Source: Holosporaceae bacterium (GTDB taxonomy: Bacteria > Pseudomonadota > Alphaproteobacteria > UBA7879 > UBA5542). Taken from it: a stretch of 64,000 nt of DNA. The translations under genes were made by a program, and so were the position numbers. The notes below the pieces were generated by a model. It saw only the letters and a list, made by a program, of their open reading frames with translations, made no database searches and had not been told where the DNA came from. The stretch is taken from positions 186,001 to 250,000 of the forward strand of contig CP060261.1 of assembly GCA_022646525.1 (NCBI GenBank). The letters run 5' to 3'. Shown in pieces: positions 29,527-39,592 of this stretch; position 1 is the stretch's first letter; every line of letters starts with the position of its first letter.

Positions 29527-31438
29527 CTACATAAACTCTCTGTACCACATTTGGAAAACCATCATATACCAAACGGTTCTATCAACAAATCCATCTCTCT
29601 TCATGTGGTGCCAAAAAGATGTCGGGGCCATATGCGGCCCACTTGAATTAAACCTATCTTTCAATAAACATACTTCTCTTTCAGAAAATATGTTTTGATC
29701 CCGCACATAAGAAGGGTCTAGCGCATCATCTACCAGGTGGCCAAGGCCAGAGCGCAACCACTGATTGATCGGCACCCCAAATCCCTTTTTAGGGCGATCG
29801 AAAAGGGGAAGCGGCACATAGCGCTCTAAAACCTTTTTCAAAAGATATTTCTTTTCGCCCTCTTTATACTTTAAATTAAGGGGAACATCAAAAGACATTT
29901 CAATAAACGTATGATCATCTATAAAAGGGACCCGCGCCTCTAAAGAAAAAGCCATCGATGCACGATCAACTTTTGTCAAAATATCGTCAGGCAAATAGGT
30001 CTGCAAATCAAGCAACATATATTTTTCTTGTATATGGGTTGGCACCTCTGCCTCGACACCATACCCTTTATCAAAACAGGGTGCGTAATCTTTAATAAGA
30101 GATGGTGTTTTTAAATAGTTAAGATACGCAGAGTTAATAATCGCCATATCATCTGTTAACTCAAAGAATTGGCCAACCTTGCTATTTGAAAACGTACGAC
30201 GCGCAAAAGATTCTAGGAAAGGCACATGACGCCCCATACGCGATAACAAGGAAAGTTTTTTAAGCTTTAAAACATCCGCATACCGATCATACCCACAAAA
30301 AAGTTCATCTCCACCATCCCCCGACAAAGCAACTGTTACATGTTGGCGTGTGAACTGACTCAACATAAGCATGGGCAGTTGGGACGAATCTGCAAATGGT
30401 TCATCATAAAAAGAAGGAAGCTGTGGAATAAGGTTTTTAGCATCTGCCATAGAAAAATAGGCTTCATGATGATCTGTGCCTAAGTGTCGCGCAATATCTT
30501 TCGCATGATCTGCCTCATTAAAAGACGGCTCATGGAACCCAATTGTAAAAGTCTTTACCTTTTCTGAAGACACCTTTTGCATGATGGCCGCAACCAAAGA
30601 AGAGTCAACACCACCACTTAAAAAGCAACCAATCGGCACATCGCTGATTAAGCGACTTTCTACCGTTTGCTCAAGGTGTGATGAAATTTTTTCAACCCAG
30701 TCTTCTTCCGATAAACGCCCATCATCTTTCAAGCGACTCTTTTGATAGGCTTCTTCGACCGACCAATACTCTTTTATTTCTGAGCGTCCATTTTTAAAGT
30801 GAAGGTAGGTGCCTGGCCTCAATTTGTATGTATTCTCAAAAATTGTATGGGGTGCTGCGATATAGCCGTGAAACAAAAACAATGAAAGACCATGTCGATC
30901 TATCTTTTTTTCAAATCCAGGGTGGGGGCACAAAGATTTTAACTCTGACCCAAAATAAGACCTGCTGCACTAAGCATATAGTACAGCGGCTTCACACCCA
31001 TACGATCTCGAATCAGGTAAAAGTCTTTTGTAGACCGATCATAAAAGCGCTATTGAAAACATGCCATTTAGCTTGTGCACGAAATCAATACCCCACACTT
31101 TATAGGCATGTATTAAGACTTCTGTATCTGAATCAGAAATAAAAGAGCACCCTTTGTTTTGAAGCTCTTTTCGAATAGCACGAAAATTATAAATTTCGCC
31201 GTTAAAAACAACAACAACAATACGTTGCTCTTTATCCATCATGGGCTGATGCCCATTAGATGACAAATCGATAATTGAGAGCCTTCGGTGACAAAGCCCT
31301 ATGTGATGGTTAGCATCATAATTTTCTTCAAAAACACCTGTATCATCTGGCCCCCCGACGCCGAATAGCATTGGCCATTTCTTGTAGGCATCCCACTTTG
31401 CCCCGTTCTCTGTGAATAAATCCAGCAATTCCACACAC
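29527..31438 (-). CDS. Asparagine synthase-like amidotransferase 2 (frameshifted)
   Basis: Second AsnB-class amidotransferase, about 635 residues. Start GTG 31438 gives (M)CGIAGFIH with nucleophile Cys2. Glutaminase motifs GLCHRRLSIIDLSSNGHQPM, VFNGEIYNFRAIR and SDSDTEVLIHAYKVWG; synthetase domain CFLSGGVDSSLVAAIM, TIGFHEPSFNEADHAKDIA, ALSGDGGDELFCGYDRY, DILTKVDRASMAFSLEARVP. Breaks near 31390, 31045 and 30960. Shares architecture with the gene at 20501 but is clearly diverged, so the two probably amidate different sugars. Start of the minus-strand cluster. Confidence 0.88.
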
Positions 31439-31680
31439 GATAACGCCCTTTCACAAACAGCGTTCAGTATGCACAAAATTCATTTTGTACAAAAATGGTG
31501 CACAGCCCAAAGCACTAACCATATTTTTCATGAAAAAACTTTATCTATTTTGCGCAAAAAATCAATCTACAACAATGCACGCCAAGCTTGCCGACCCTCA
31601 TCAAAGTGTATTTCCTCAATTCAAGCAATGTGTCATACTGCAGCCATAAAATCATTACAAAATATTTACCAAGGACACCC

Positions 31681-32463
31681 ATGCGCTTAAAAACAAACTT
31701 TGCATTATTACAGGCGCCGCACAGGGCATTGGCGCTGCAATTGCTCAACTTTTCTCTAAGGAAGGGGCCCATGTTGTCATTACAGACACAAACAAAGATT
31801 TGGGCACAGCGCTTGCCAAAAAATTAAAATGCGATTTCTTTGAATTAGATGTTTCATGTGAATCAAACTGGGAACGGCTTGCGAAAAAATATGAACACAT
31901 TGATGTGTTGGTCAACAATGCAGGCATTACAGGTATTGATACGGGTCGACCCTAAGACCCCGAAAAAGCATCTTATGCGGACTGGCAAGCCGTTCATCAC
32001 GTTAACTTAGATGGTGTATTTTTTGGCTGCCGTTATGCCATCAAAGCAATGCGTCAGAAAAAAAGGGATCCATTATTAATATGTCCTCTCGTTCTGGCCT
32101 GGTGGGCATTCCTGCCGCAGCAGCCTACGCATCCTCAAAAAAGCCGCTATACGCAACCATGCTAAAACAGTTGCGCTTTACTGTGCAGAGCAGAATTTAA
32201 ACATTCGGTGCAACAGCATTCATCCAGGCGCTATCCTCACACCACTTTGGGATGCCATGCTTGGCGAAAACAAGGAAGAAGCCATGAAGATGTGTGTGAA
32301 AGATACCCCTATGAAGCGCTTTGGCACACCTGAAGAAGTAGCACACACCGCCTTATTTTTGGCGACCGACGAATCTTCCTATATGACGGGTGCCGAAGTT
32401 GTGGTGGATGGCGGTATTTTGGCTGGGTCGACAGCTGCCCCAGGAAACGACATGGATAAATAA
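31681..32463 (+). CDS. Short-chain dehydrogenase/reductase (frameshifted, internal TAA)
   Basis: Classical SDR of about 260 residues: IITGAAQGIGAAIAQLFSKEG (cofactor site, after a break in an A run at 31690), DVLVNNAGITG, a catalytic serine in NMSSRSGLVGIP, YASSK with catalytic Tyr/Lys, and the C-terminal MTGAEVVVDGGILAG. Frames break near 32065 and 32145. A TAA at 31954-31956 interrupts the frame in GRP-stop-DPEKASY, a position where relatives have Gln (GPQDPE). Divergent from the polysaccharide cluster (242-base gap); substrate unknown. Confidence 0.75.
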
Positions 32464-32536
32464 AATTTAAATAGAAGTAATTGAAAAAAATTGTTATTTT
32501 TTTCCAGAAAAAATTTAAAGAAAGACGATCAAGTTC

Positions 32537-32998
32537 ATGTCAGAAACTCATAAAATTCCACGCACAGGCATTGGTGTCATCGTGTTGAAAGAAGGAAAAG
32601 CTCTTCTTGGAAAGCGTCTTGGTGCGCACGGTGAAGGCGAATTTTCCCTGCCAGGAGGACACCTTGAACACCTTGAAAGCTTTGAAGCATGTGCCGCACG
32701 CGAAGTGCTAGAAGAAACAGGGCTTAAAGTCAAAAATATACAGTTTGTCTCTTTAACAAATATCCGTGCCTTTGCCCCTAAACATTATGTGAATATTAGT
32801 TTTTCTTGCGAATGGCAGTCCGGCACACCCACTGTTCGAGAACCCGACAAATGCGTGTCTTGGCAATGGTACGATTTTGAGAATCTGCCCACACCCCTTT
32901 TCTTACCCACAAAAGTCGCCATACATAATTATTTAAAACAAATTCAGTATAAAGATGCAGAAGAGGTTGAACGTGTCTTTGAACAAATTTCTTTTTAG
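32537..32998 (+). CDS. Nudix hydrolase (NUDT15/MTH2-like)
   Basis: A 153-residue intact Nudix protein. The Nudix box GX5EX7REUXEEXGU is complete in GGHLEHLESFEACAAREVLEETGL (G, E, REV, EE, G at the right spacing). N-terminal PRTGIGVIVLKEGKALLGKR fits the single-domain nucleotide diphosphatase group of the NUDT15 kind; C-terminal WQWYDFENLPTPLFLP is also typical. Likely cleaves oxidised or aberrant nucleoside di/triphosphates. Overlaps the ogt reading frame start by about 44 bases. Confidence 0.88.
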   Translation: MSETHKIPRTGIGVIVLKEGKALLGKRLGAHGEGEFSLPGGHLEHLESFEACAAREVLEETGLKVKNIQFVSLTNIRAFAPKHYVNISFSCEWQSGTPTVREPDKCVSWQWYDFENLPTPLFLPTKVAIHNYLKQIQYKDAEEVERVFEQISF

Positions 32999-33503
32999 CA
33001 CCCCCTTAGGAGAAATGCTTGGGGTTGCCAACGATACACATGTTAAGGCTCTATATTTTAGCGATCACAAAAATCTACCGCTCTGGATAGATGGTTTATC
33101 CTGCACAAAAACGGCTCTCTTAAATACCTTAGAACAAGAAGTTTTGTCTTACTTTAAAGGAAGCCTTAAAATTTTACAATCCCTATCTCCCCTACCGGCA
33201 CATCTTTCCAAAAGAAAGCATGGCAAGCGTTAACAGAGATCCCCTACGGACACACCTCTAACTATGGGGTACAAGCTCGAAAAGTAGGGTGCGAGAAAGG
33301 CTTTCGTGCCATTGGCACTGCCAACAGCAAAAACCCTATTTCGATTGTTGTGCCCTGTCACCGCGTCATTAAAACTGATGGATCTTTTTGGTGGCTATGC
33401 CGGCACCCAAGAAAGAAAAATCTGGCTTTTGTCCCATGAGGCGGGCATAAATAATTTATGCAAAAATAAAAATTTATTGATCGAGATGATATTGCACACA
33501 TGA
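32955..33503 (+). CDS. ogt: Methylated-DNA-protein-cysteine methyltransferase (frameshifted)
   Basis: DNA repair protein that transfers the O6-alkyl group of guanine to its own cysteine. KFLFSTPLGEMLGVAND opens the ribonuclease-like N-terminal domain; after a break near 33190, YGHTSNYGVQARKVG and FRAIGTANSKNPISIVV lead to the active-site PCHRVI, then SFGGYAG...ERKIWLLSHEA. About 180 residues. A second break in the TTTTT after KTDGS. Start at ATG 32955 inside the nudix gene, or TTG 32982. Stop TGA 33501-33503 overlaps a likely ATG of dabB. Confidence 0.85.
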
Positions 33504-33509
33504 TTTTGT

Positions 33510-34823
33510 TTGGTGACCTTTTTTCTTATGCGCTGTGATGGGCTGTCAAAGATCATGGTTGCTTTGATTATATTTGTCTCATTAAATGTTCTTATGTTCA
33601 CAAACACCTATCTTGTTGGCGACCGCCGACGAAAAAGTGTTTTATTTCATCTTAGCCTTCTAACTTGTACTTTGGTTGCTGTCACACTTGTAGACAATAT
33701 TTTTACCTTCGTTGGATTTTGGCTTACTAGTAACTTAATTTTAGCAAGATTGATCTTGCACAATAAAGCATGGGCTGCCACTAAAGCCTCAGGACGCATT
33801 GCACAAAAAAACTTCATCTTAGGTGCTCTGTTCTTCCTCTGTGCGTCTATACTTTTGTTTAATCAAACAGGAACAACTTCTATCCAAGAAATTATTCACA
33901 CACCTTTGCAAAACAAGATTACTTTAATAAGTGCTTTGCTGATTACACTCACTGCATTCACACAGTCTGGACTCATCCCCTTTGATGGCTGGCTCAAAAG
34001 CTCTTTAAATTCTCCCACCGTTGTTTCTGCTTTTATGCATGCCGGAATTATTAATGGCGGCGGCTTCCTTCTGGTACGATTTGCCCCTCTTATTACACAA
34101 GAAAAAAGTATTTTATATTTTCTGGTTATTGGTGGCACCATCACTGCAATTGCAGGAACTTTTTGGAAGTTAATTCAAAGCGATGTAAAACGAATGCTGG
34201 TTTTTTCTACAGTCGTACAAATGGGGTTTATGGTTGTTGAATGTGGGCTTGGGCTATTCCCTGTTGCGGTTGCACACCTTGTATGGCATGGCCTTTTCAA
34301 AGCACATCTTTTTCTTATATCTAGTACAATTTCCAAACAAAAAAGGGTTCTGCTGCCTTCACCAGACATAAGGCAATTTTTTATTGCCACAACCTTAGGC
34401 CTTATAGGCACAACATTTTATTGGGAAATTGTCAGCGAGGAAGCTCTTTCTGCAAATAGTCACCTGTTTATGTGTGTCTGTGTATTTGTTTTCTTATCTC
34501 AAACCGCGTTAACAAGCCTAGCCTTTTTTTCTTTTCGAGCTGTGGTAAAAGCACTTGGTCTCGTTATTTTGTTTGCAACAAGTTATGGCTATACCGTTGA
34601 TTTTATCGAGCACTTTGTTTCCTTTTCTTCGCCACAACCCTTAAACATCTTTCACTACTTCATATTAACTGTTTTTATTGCCCTGTGGCTTGGCAAGACT
34701 TTCAGTCATCTACTCCCAAAAATTAATCGTAATCTATGGCCCCGCATATACATGTTTTTCCTAAATTCAGGCCAACCAAAACCTGAAACCATAACTTCAC
34801 AACATCAAGACTATCATTGTTAA
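33510..34823 (+). CDS. dabB: DabB: NuoL/MrpA-like subunit of the DAB inorganic-carbon pump
   Basis: A 437-residue membrane protein of the NADH-dehydrogenase-5/proton-antiporter family, with about 11-12 hydrophobic helices. SGLIPFDGWLKSSLNSPTVV and AFMHAGIINGGGFLLVR carry the conserved TM7-TM8 lysine/histidine pattern, and AHLVWHGLFKAHLFL the TM10-like His-Lys segment. The next gene is DabA (DUF2309), the defining partner. DabB supplies the cation flux that drives hydration of CO2 by DabA. The start is GTG 33510 in this frame, or ATG 33500 with a frameshift in the T run. Shorter than typical (about 500-550). Confidence 0.85.
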   Translation: MVTFFLMRCDGLSKIMVALIIFVSLNVLMFTNTYLVGDRRRKSVLFHLSLLTCTLVAVTLVDNIFTFVGFWLTSNLILARLILHNKAWAATKASGRIAQKNFILGALFFLCASILLFNQTGTTSIQEIIHTPLQNKITLISALLITLTAFTQSGLIPFDGWLKSSLNSPTVVSAFMHAGIINGGGFLLVRFAPLITQEKSILYFLVIGGTITAIAGTFWKLIQSDVKRMLVFSTVVQMGFMVVECGLGLFPVAVAHLVWHGLFKAHLFLISSTISKQKRVLLPSPDIRQFFIATTLGLIGTTFYWEIVSEEALSANSHLFMCVCVFVFLSQTALTSLAFFSFRAVVKALGLVILFATSYGYTVDFIEHFVSFSSPQPLNIFHYFILTVFIALWLGKTFSHLLPKINRNLWPRIYMFFLNSGQPKPETITSQHQDYHC

Positions 34824-36904
34824 TGACGACACTCTCTCTCCCAAAAATAGAAGCTGCGCATAAAAAAACCTGGTCATACATTCCTCCAGGATTTCCTTTC
34901 AAATCACTTGCTGCAGTAAACCCTCTCATGGGCTTTCAAGATCTTCCATTTGAAAAGGCTTTGTTAAAAGGGTATGCATTTTTTGAGTACGCGCAATTTC
35001 CAGCACAAATTCAAGAATACAATCGACAAACAATTAAGTTATGCCAAGTTCTTTTTGACCAAGGACACGGAAAAATTCTTGCCCCTTATCAAGATTTTCC
35101 TTTTTTTATTCGTACAAAAAAAATCATTGCTTTGGATAAAACGCTACACAAAAATTTACGCGATAAGTTGAACTGGTTAGGCGCCTTACCAGACACACCT
35201 AAAACATGTACGCAAAAAGTGTTAAGCCTGTTTTCTGTATCAGAAAAAGAACTGACACCTTTTTTGCATCACTTAGTTGGCACTTTGCCTGGCTGGGCAA
35301 GCTTATGTGCAATACCTTAACTGGAATTCATCAAATGAAGAATCTGGAAATGATTGGCTTTGGTCTTTCACTGCATTTCGACTCATTGTCGCACACTTAA
35401 TGGACATCCCCTTAAAGACGTTTTTGAAACTCAAGCCAAAATCAAACTCTTCACAAAGTGCGCTGCTGAAAAAAATCTCTCAGCATGAACTTCGATATCA
35501 AGAAGAAGTTATTCCGCAGATAAACAGCAAAGGAAAATCCAAAAACACAAACCAAGAGGCAGAGGCACAGTTTATTTTCTGTATTGATACACGTTCAGAG
35601 CCTATGCGTCGTGCCCTAGAGGCAGAAGGCATTCAAACATTGGGTATGGCTGGTTTTTTGGACTTCCTGTCACTATATATAATGCTCAAGAACAAGAGCT
35701 CTCAAGAAGTTGTCCTATTATAGTTTCGCCACAGTATAAAGTTTTAAGAAAGAATATTGAAAAAAGAAACTCCCACAGAGAAAAGTCCTTTTTTAAAACA
35801 CTTTATCATTCTATTAAATACAACTTTACAATACCATTTTTTACAGCCGAAGCTTTAGGGCCTTATTGTGGCATTGCAACATTCCTTAAAAATATATTTC
35901 CAGGTTTTTTTAAATCTTGCCGAGATAAAATAATAAACCCTGTGCACTTTGTGTTGGATCACGATTATGATCTCACAAACCTAACTCTTAAAGAAAAAAC
36001 AAAAATAGCAAAAAGCTTTTTAAAAACTGTGGGCATCAAAAAACCGAGTCCATATGTTGTTTTTGTTGGCCATGGCAGCCAAACAGAAAACAATGCATAT
36101 GATTCATATTTACAGTGTGGTGCGTGTGGAGGAAATCCTGGAAACGACAACGCCCAAATCATGGCTCAAATTATGAACGATGAAGAGGTTAAAAAGTCTT
36201 TAGATATTCCGAAAAATACGCTTTTCCTCAGCGGCTTGCACGATACCACGCAAGAAGCAATTATCTTGCATGGCTCTCCCCCCGGCTTTCTTATGCCAAA
36301 AATTCGTTTGGCTGAAGAAAAGGTTAAGGTGTTCAGAAAAAAAACCCTAAACAGCAATCAAAGCTTAAAAACCAGAAGCGAGGATTGGTCTCAAGTAAGG
36401 CCCGAGTGGGGACTTGCAAAAAATGCCTTTTGCTTCATAGGGCTGAGAGATTCTGTGCAGCATGTCGACTTTAAAGGACGTTCTTTTTTGCATTCTTATG
36501 ATTGGTCGGCTGATCGTACTGGAGATGTGCTCGAATCTATTATGTTAGGTCCTCTTATTGTGGGCCATTGGATTAACAGTCAATATCTTTTATCCACGCT
36601 TAATAACGCAACATTTGGTGGGGGTAGTAAAGTCACAAAAAACCTAACTGGAAAACTAGGCTTTATGCAAGGAAATGCAAGCGATCTTATGCACGGGCTG
36701 CCTACTCAGTCTCTTTTTATAGATGACCAAACACCTTATCATGACCCAATACGATTAAGCGTATGTATTGAAGGATCCAAAAAGCAAATTATGGCTGTTT
36801 TAAAAAAACATGCACACTTGAAAACATTAGTCACAAATCAATGGATTCATTTGTTCTGTTACTGCCCAGAATCAAAAGCAACTTATCGGCTTGAAAAAGT
36901 TTGA
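34823..36904 (+). CDS. dabA: DabA: vectorial carbonic anhydrase-like subunit, DUF2309 (frameshifted)
   Basis: Peripheral subunit of the DAB system that converts CO2 to bicarbonate in the cytoplasm. About 694 residues. AAVNPLMGFQDLPFEKALL is the N-terminal signature. The beta-carbonic-anhydrase-like zinc site is complete: Cys and Asp in FCIDTRSEPMRRALE, His in VFVGHGSQTEN and Cys 15 residues later in LQCGACGGNPGND. FFTAEALGPYCGIATF and SYDWSADRTGDVLESIM further fit. Frames break near 35310 and 35680, with an ungapped stretch 35723-35942 in the third frame. TAATG overlap with dabB shows coupling. Confidence 0.9.
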
Positions 36905-36931
36905 AATGGGTAAAATTTACGCGAGCACAAG

Positions 36932-37389
36932 ATGTCTCCCATTCATAATCTCGCCTGGGCTATTATTGTGCAAGACGCCTATATACTGCTTTGCTGGAAT
37001 CCTAAATTTGGTACGTACCTTTATTTACCTGGCGGTCATATCGAAGAGGGAGAAAAGTGCTGCCCACGCCCTTGCGCGTGAATTAAAAAGAAGAAACAAC
37101 TTTCGATTTTAATGTGGGTGATCTTCTAGGTATTTACGAACATAGCTTTACCCCAGAAAAAACCTCTAAAATATGTCATACACATGAATATAATTTCATT
37201 TTTTCAGCCACATCGTCCAAATTGAGTCCTCCAAGCCCTCTCCCTGAGCCTGAAAAAGAAAGCGTCCGATTTAAGTGGGTGTTGCTAAAAGATTTACAAA
37301 AGCACACATTGTATCCAGATGGCATTTCAGCACTGATTCCCCAATTTTTAAAAGCACCTCCAAAAAATGATTATTTTTTAGCAAAATGA
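36932..37389 (+). CDS. Nudix hydrolase (frameshifted)
   Basis: About 152 residues. ATG 36932 gives MSPIHNLAWAIIVQDAYILL, then LYLPGGHIEEGE and, after one break near 37055, SAAHALARELKEETTFDF: a full Nudix box when joined. C-terminal KWVLLKDLQKHTLYPDG is of the ADP-ribose/NUDT-like type. No SD sequence is evident close to the start. Second Nudix protein in the neighbourhood; the two are not close paralogues. Substrate unknown. Confidence 0.75.
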
Positions 37390-37419
37390 AATAGTATATT
37401 AAATAAACAGGGTTTTTTC

Positions 37420-37995
37420 ATGTCTATAAAATCGATTGCCGTTTACTGTGCCGCCTCTACAAGGCTTAAAGAGTCTTATACAACGTTGGCCAATAGTACG
37501 GGCAAAGAAATTGCCAAAAAAAAGAAACGCCTCGTATATGGTGGCGGAAATACGGGCCTTATGAAAGCTGTTTCGCACAGTTGTAATGAAGCAGGAGGAG
37601 AGGTTCTTGGCATTATCACAGAACATTTGAAAGATCTTGAACACATTAATCATACAGCTGACGAACTGCGCATTGTCCAAGATATGCAAGCCAGAAAAAT
37701 GCAAATGTTTTTAGAAGCAGACGCATTTCTTATTTTACCAGGTGGGTTTGGTACTTTAGAAGAAGTCTTTGAAGTTCTCACATGGAAACAGATTGGGCTT
37801 CATACTAAACCAGTAGTATTTTTGAATTATAAAAATTTCTGGGACCCTCTTTTTTCTGTGATTGAAAAAATGATTGAAGAAAAAATGACACCTGTAAAAA
37901 CACCACAACTTTATGAAATTATTACCCATCCTGAAGACATGTGGGCGGCCTTTAAGAACTCGAATCAAAATCCTTTTAATATGCATGAAAAATAA
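37420..37995 (+). CDS. LOG family protein (TIGR00730; cytokinin riboside 5'-monophosphate phosphoribohydrolase-like)
   Basis: A 191-residue intact protein with the Rossmann-type LOG fold: AVYCAASTRLKESY at the start, LVYGGGNTGLMKAVS, and the signature PGGFGTLEEVFEVLTWKQ, with R/K residues (MQARKMQMF) at the expected place. Bacterial LOG proteins hydrolyse nucleoside 5'-monophosphates to base and ribose-5-phosphate. 30 bases after the Nudix gene; could be a nucleotide-salvage pair, an inference from adjacency only. Confidence 0.88.
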   Translation: MSIKSIAVYCAASTRLKESYTTLANSTGKEIAKKKKRLVYGGGNTGLMKAVSHSCNEAGGEVLGIITEHLKDLEHINHTADELRIVQDMQARKMQMFLEADAFLILPGGFGTLEEVFEVLTWKQIGLHTKPVVFLNYKNFWDPLFSVIEKMIEEKMTPVKTPQLYEIITHPEDMWAAFKNSNQNPFNMHEK

Positions 37996-38044
37996 AAATG
38001 TTTATCAACATCTTTCTATTACAAGATAGTAGAGGGGAGGTTTT

Positions 38045-39520
38045 ATGACCGCGCGTATTTTCTATATTTTTCTTGTAGGCTTATTGATAGATCATTCTGC
38101 ACAAAGTAGCTTCTTTAATCGAAGCCGATCCACCGTAAATATTAATGGCCAAATTCAAACCCTTACCAAAAGCACAAGCTGTAAAACATACTATTGGAAT
38201 AATCGCCAAGATAGTTCTTGCATGTGCTGTATTGCCAAGAAAAACTTAAAAGGTAAGCGCTTTACACATGATGGGAAAGCAGTCGACCACTGCCTAAAAA
38301 AAGGACACTGTACGCCGGAAGTTCTTGAAGAAATCGGAGAAACCGTAAATAGAAAGTACACACCAGACGACCCATCCCTTCTGGTCTCATCCATCGTAAA
38401 CCATGTACGAACTACAGAAACAGTCAGTCAATTTAACGCAACAGAACATAAAAACGGAAAGATGACAGCGCTTGGCGCCGGTCGCGCCATTCGTGAGCTT
38501 GCAAAAAGAAGGCTGCTTGGTCGATCAGAAAATATCAGCGGGTGTCTTAAGGTTGAACCTTTAAGTGCTGTCAGCTCTCAAACCTTGAGCTTATTTTTGG
38601 TAAAAGAAAGCTCAAAGTGTACCCAGCCGAATATCCCTGAAAGAATTGAAAAAGTATATATAATCAAGCAGCTAAAAAGAGGGTATACAGAAGCAAAGCG
38701 CTTACTAGAGTTGCGTCATAGCATGCTTAACCAGTACGCCTTGCTGAACCCTGAGCGCCCCAAAGATTTTCCCTGCGATTGCGCTAGATGTATTGTCTTT
38801 TCATTACAAAGGGCCAAAAGGAAAAACACACTTTGTTTCAGTCTTGCCCTTTCTCCCGGGCAAAGTGTTTTCACAACTTTAAAGCGTTTTTCAGAAGCTT
38901 TTAACGCTGCTAAATCAGATAAAACACAAGACAAAGTGTCTCTTACCGCGCAAGAAAATAAAGTCAGATCCACCATGCGCATTCTTGGAGAAAAAATTGC
39001 AAGACTTCATAAAAAATATATGACACGAAAAAATGGTCGCTTAACAGGGCGCTCTCACGCAACATATGGTGATTTCCACAGCAATAACGTATTCAGAAGC
39101 TTTAACGATATTATTATCATTGATCCTGAATCATTTGTTTTTTCTTTAAAAAAGCCACGCCCTGTAGGCCTTGATTTAACAAGAATTTATGCATTTTCTA
39201 CATTAAGAAATGCAAAACATCAAAATGTGCGCAAAGGAAATGTGGGCATGACAGATTGGCATAAAATTGTGATCGATCCTTTTTTCAGGGCTTACGTTAA
39301 AACATTCTCAATAGACGAAAATGGCCAATTCAACCGAAATGATTTTCAGGACATTCTGCGTATTCTACGACGCAACTTTTCGATTAGGGGCGCAACTAAT
39401 GACGCAGATAGTGTTTTCATAAAGGTTGGTTTCATAAAAAGCATGTGGGCCTATCGTAAATATATTCGTCGCATGCTTAGCAATATTGAAACATCTTTAG
39501 AAAAAGAATTAAGTAGATAG
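38045..39520 (+). CDS. Exported kinase-fold protein with cysteine-rich N-terminus
   Basis: A 491-residue intact protein, SD GGGAGG 6 bases before ATG. Residues 1-22 are a signal peptide (MTARIFYIFLVGLLIDHSAQS). A cysteine-rich stretch (SCMCCIAKKN, CLKKGHC) follows at about 55-95. The second half looks like a small-molecule or protein kinase: YIIKQLKRGYTEAKRLLEL (possible ATP lysine plus helix Glu), catalytic loop HATYGDFHSNNVF (aspartate, asparagine in the Brenner-like HGDxHxxN position) and IIIIDPESFVF (metal-binding aspartate). Sequence is otherwise unfamiliar to me. Whether it is an active kinase and its substrate are unknown; an export signal suggests a host-directed effector. Not the same family as the protein at 1975-3092 beyond the fold. 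Confidence 0.65.
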   Translation: MTARIFYIFLVGLLIDHSAQSSFFNRSRSTVNINGQIQTLTKSTSCKTYYWNNRQDSSCMCCIAKKNLKGKRFTHDGKAVDHCLKKGHCTPEVLEEIGETVNRKYTPDDPSLLVSSIVNHVRTTETVSQFNATEHKNGKMTALGAGRAIRELAKRRLLGRSENISGCLKVEPLSAVSSQTLSLFLVKESSKCTQPNIPERIEKVYIIKQLKRGYTEAKRLLELRHSMLNQYALLNPERPKDFPCDCARCIVFSLQRAKRKNTLCFSLALSPGQSVFTTLKRFSEAFNAAKSDKTQDKVSLTAQENKVRSTMRILGEKIARLHKKYMTRKNGRLTGRSHATYGDFHSNNVFRSFNDIIIIDPESFVFSLKKPRPVGLDLTRIYAFSTLRNAKHQNVRKGNVGMTDWHKIVIDPFFRAYVKTFSIDENGQFNRNDFQDILRILRRNFSIRGATNDADSVFIKVGFIKSMWAYRKYIRRMLSNIETSLEKELSR

Positions 39521-39592
39521 ATACACCCTTCCTACACCCAACATTTGATCTCTAATTTGTTTAAGATATACTGTTCCCCTGAAAGAAGTGAA

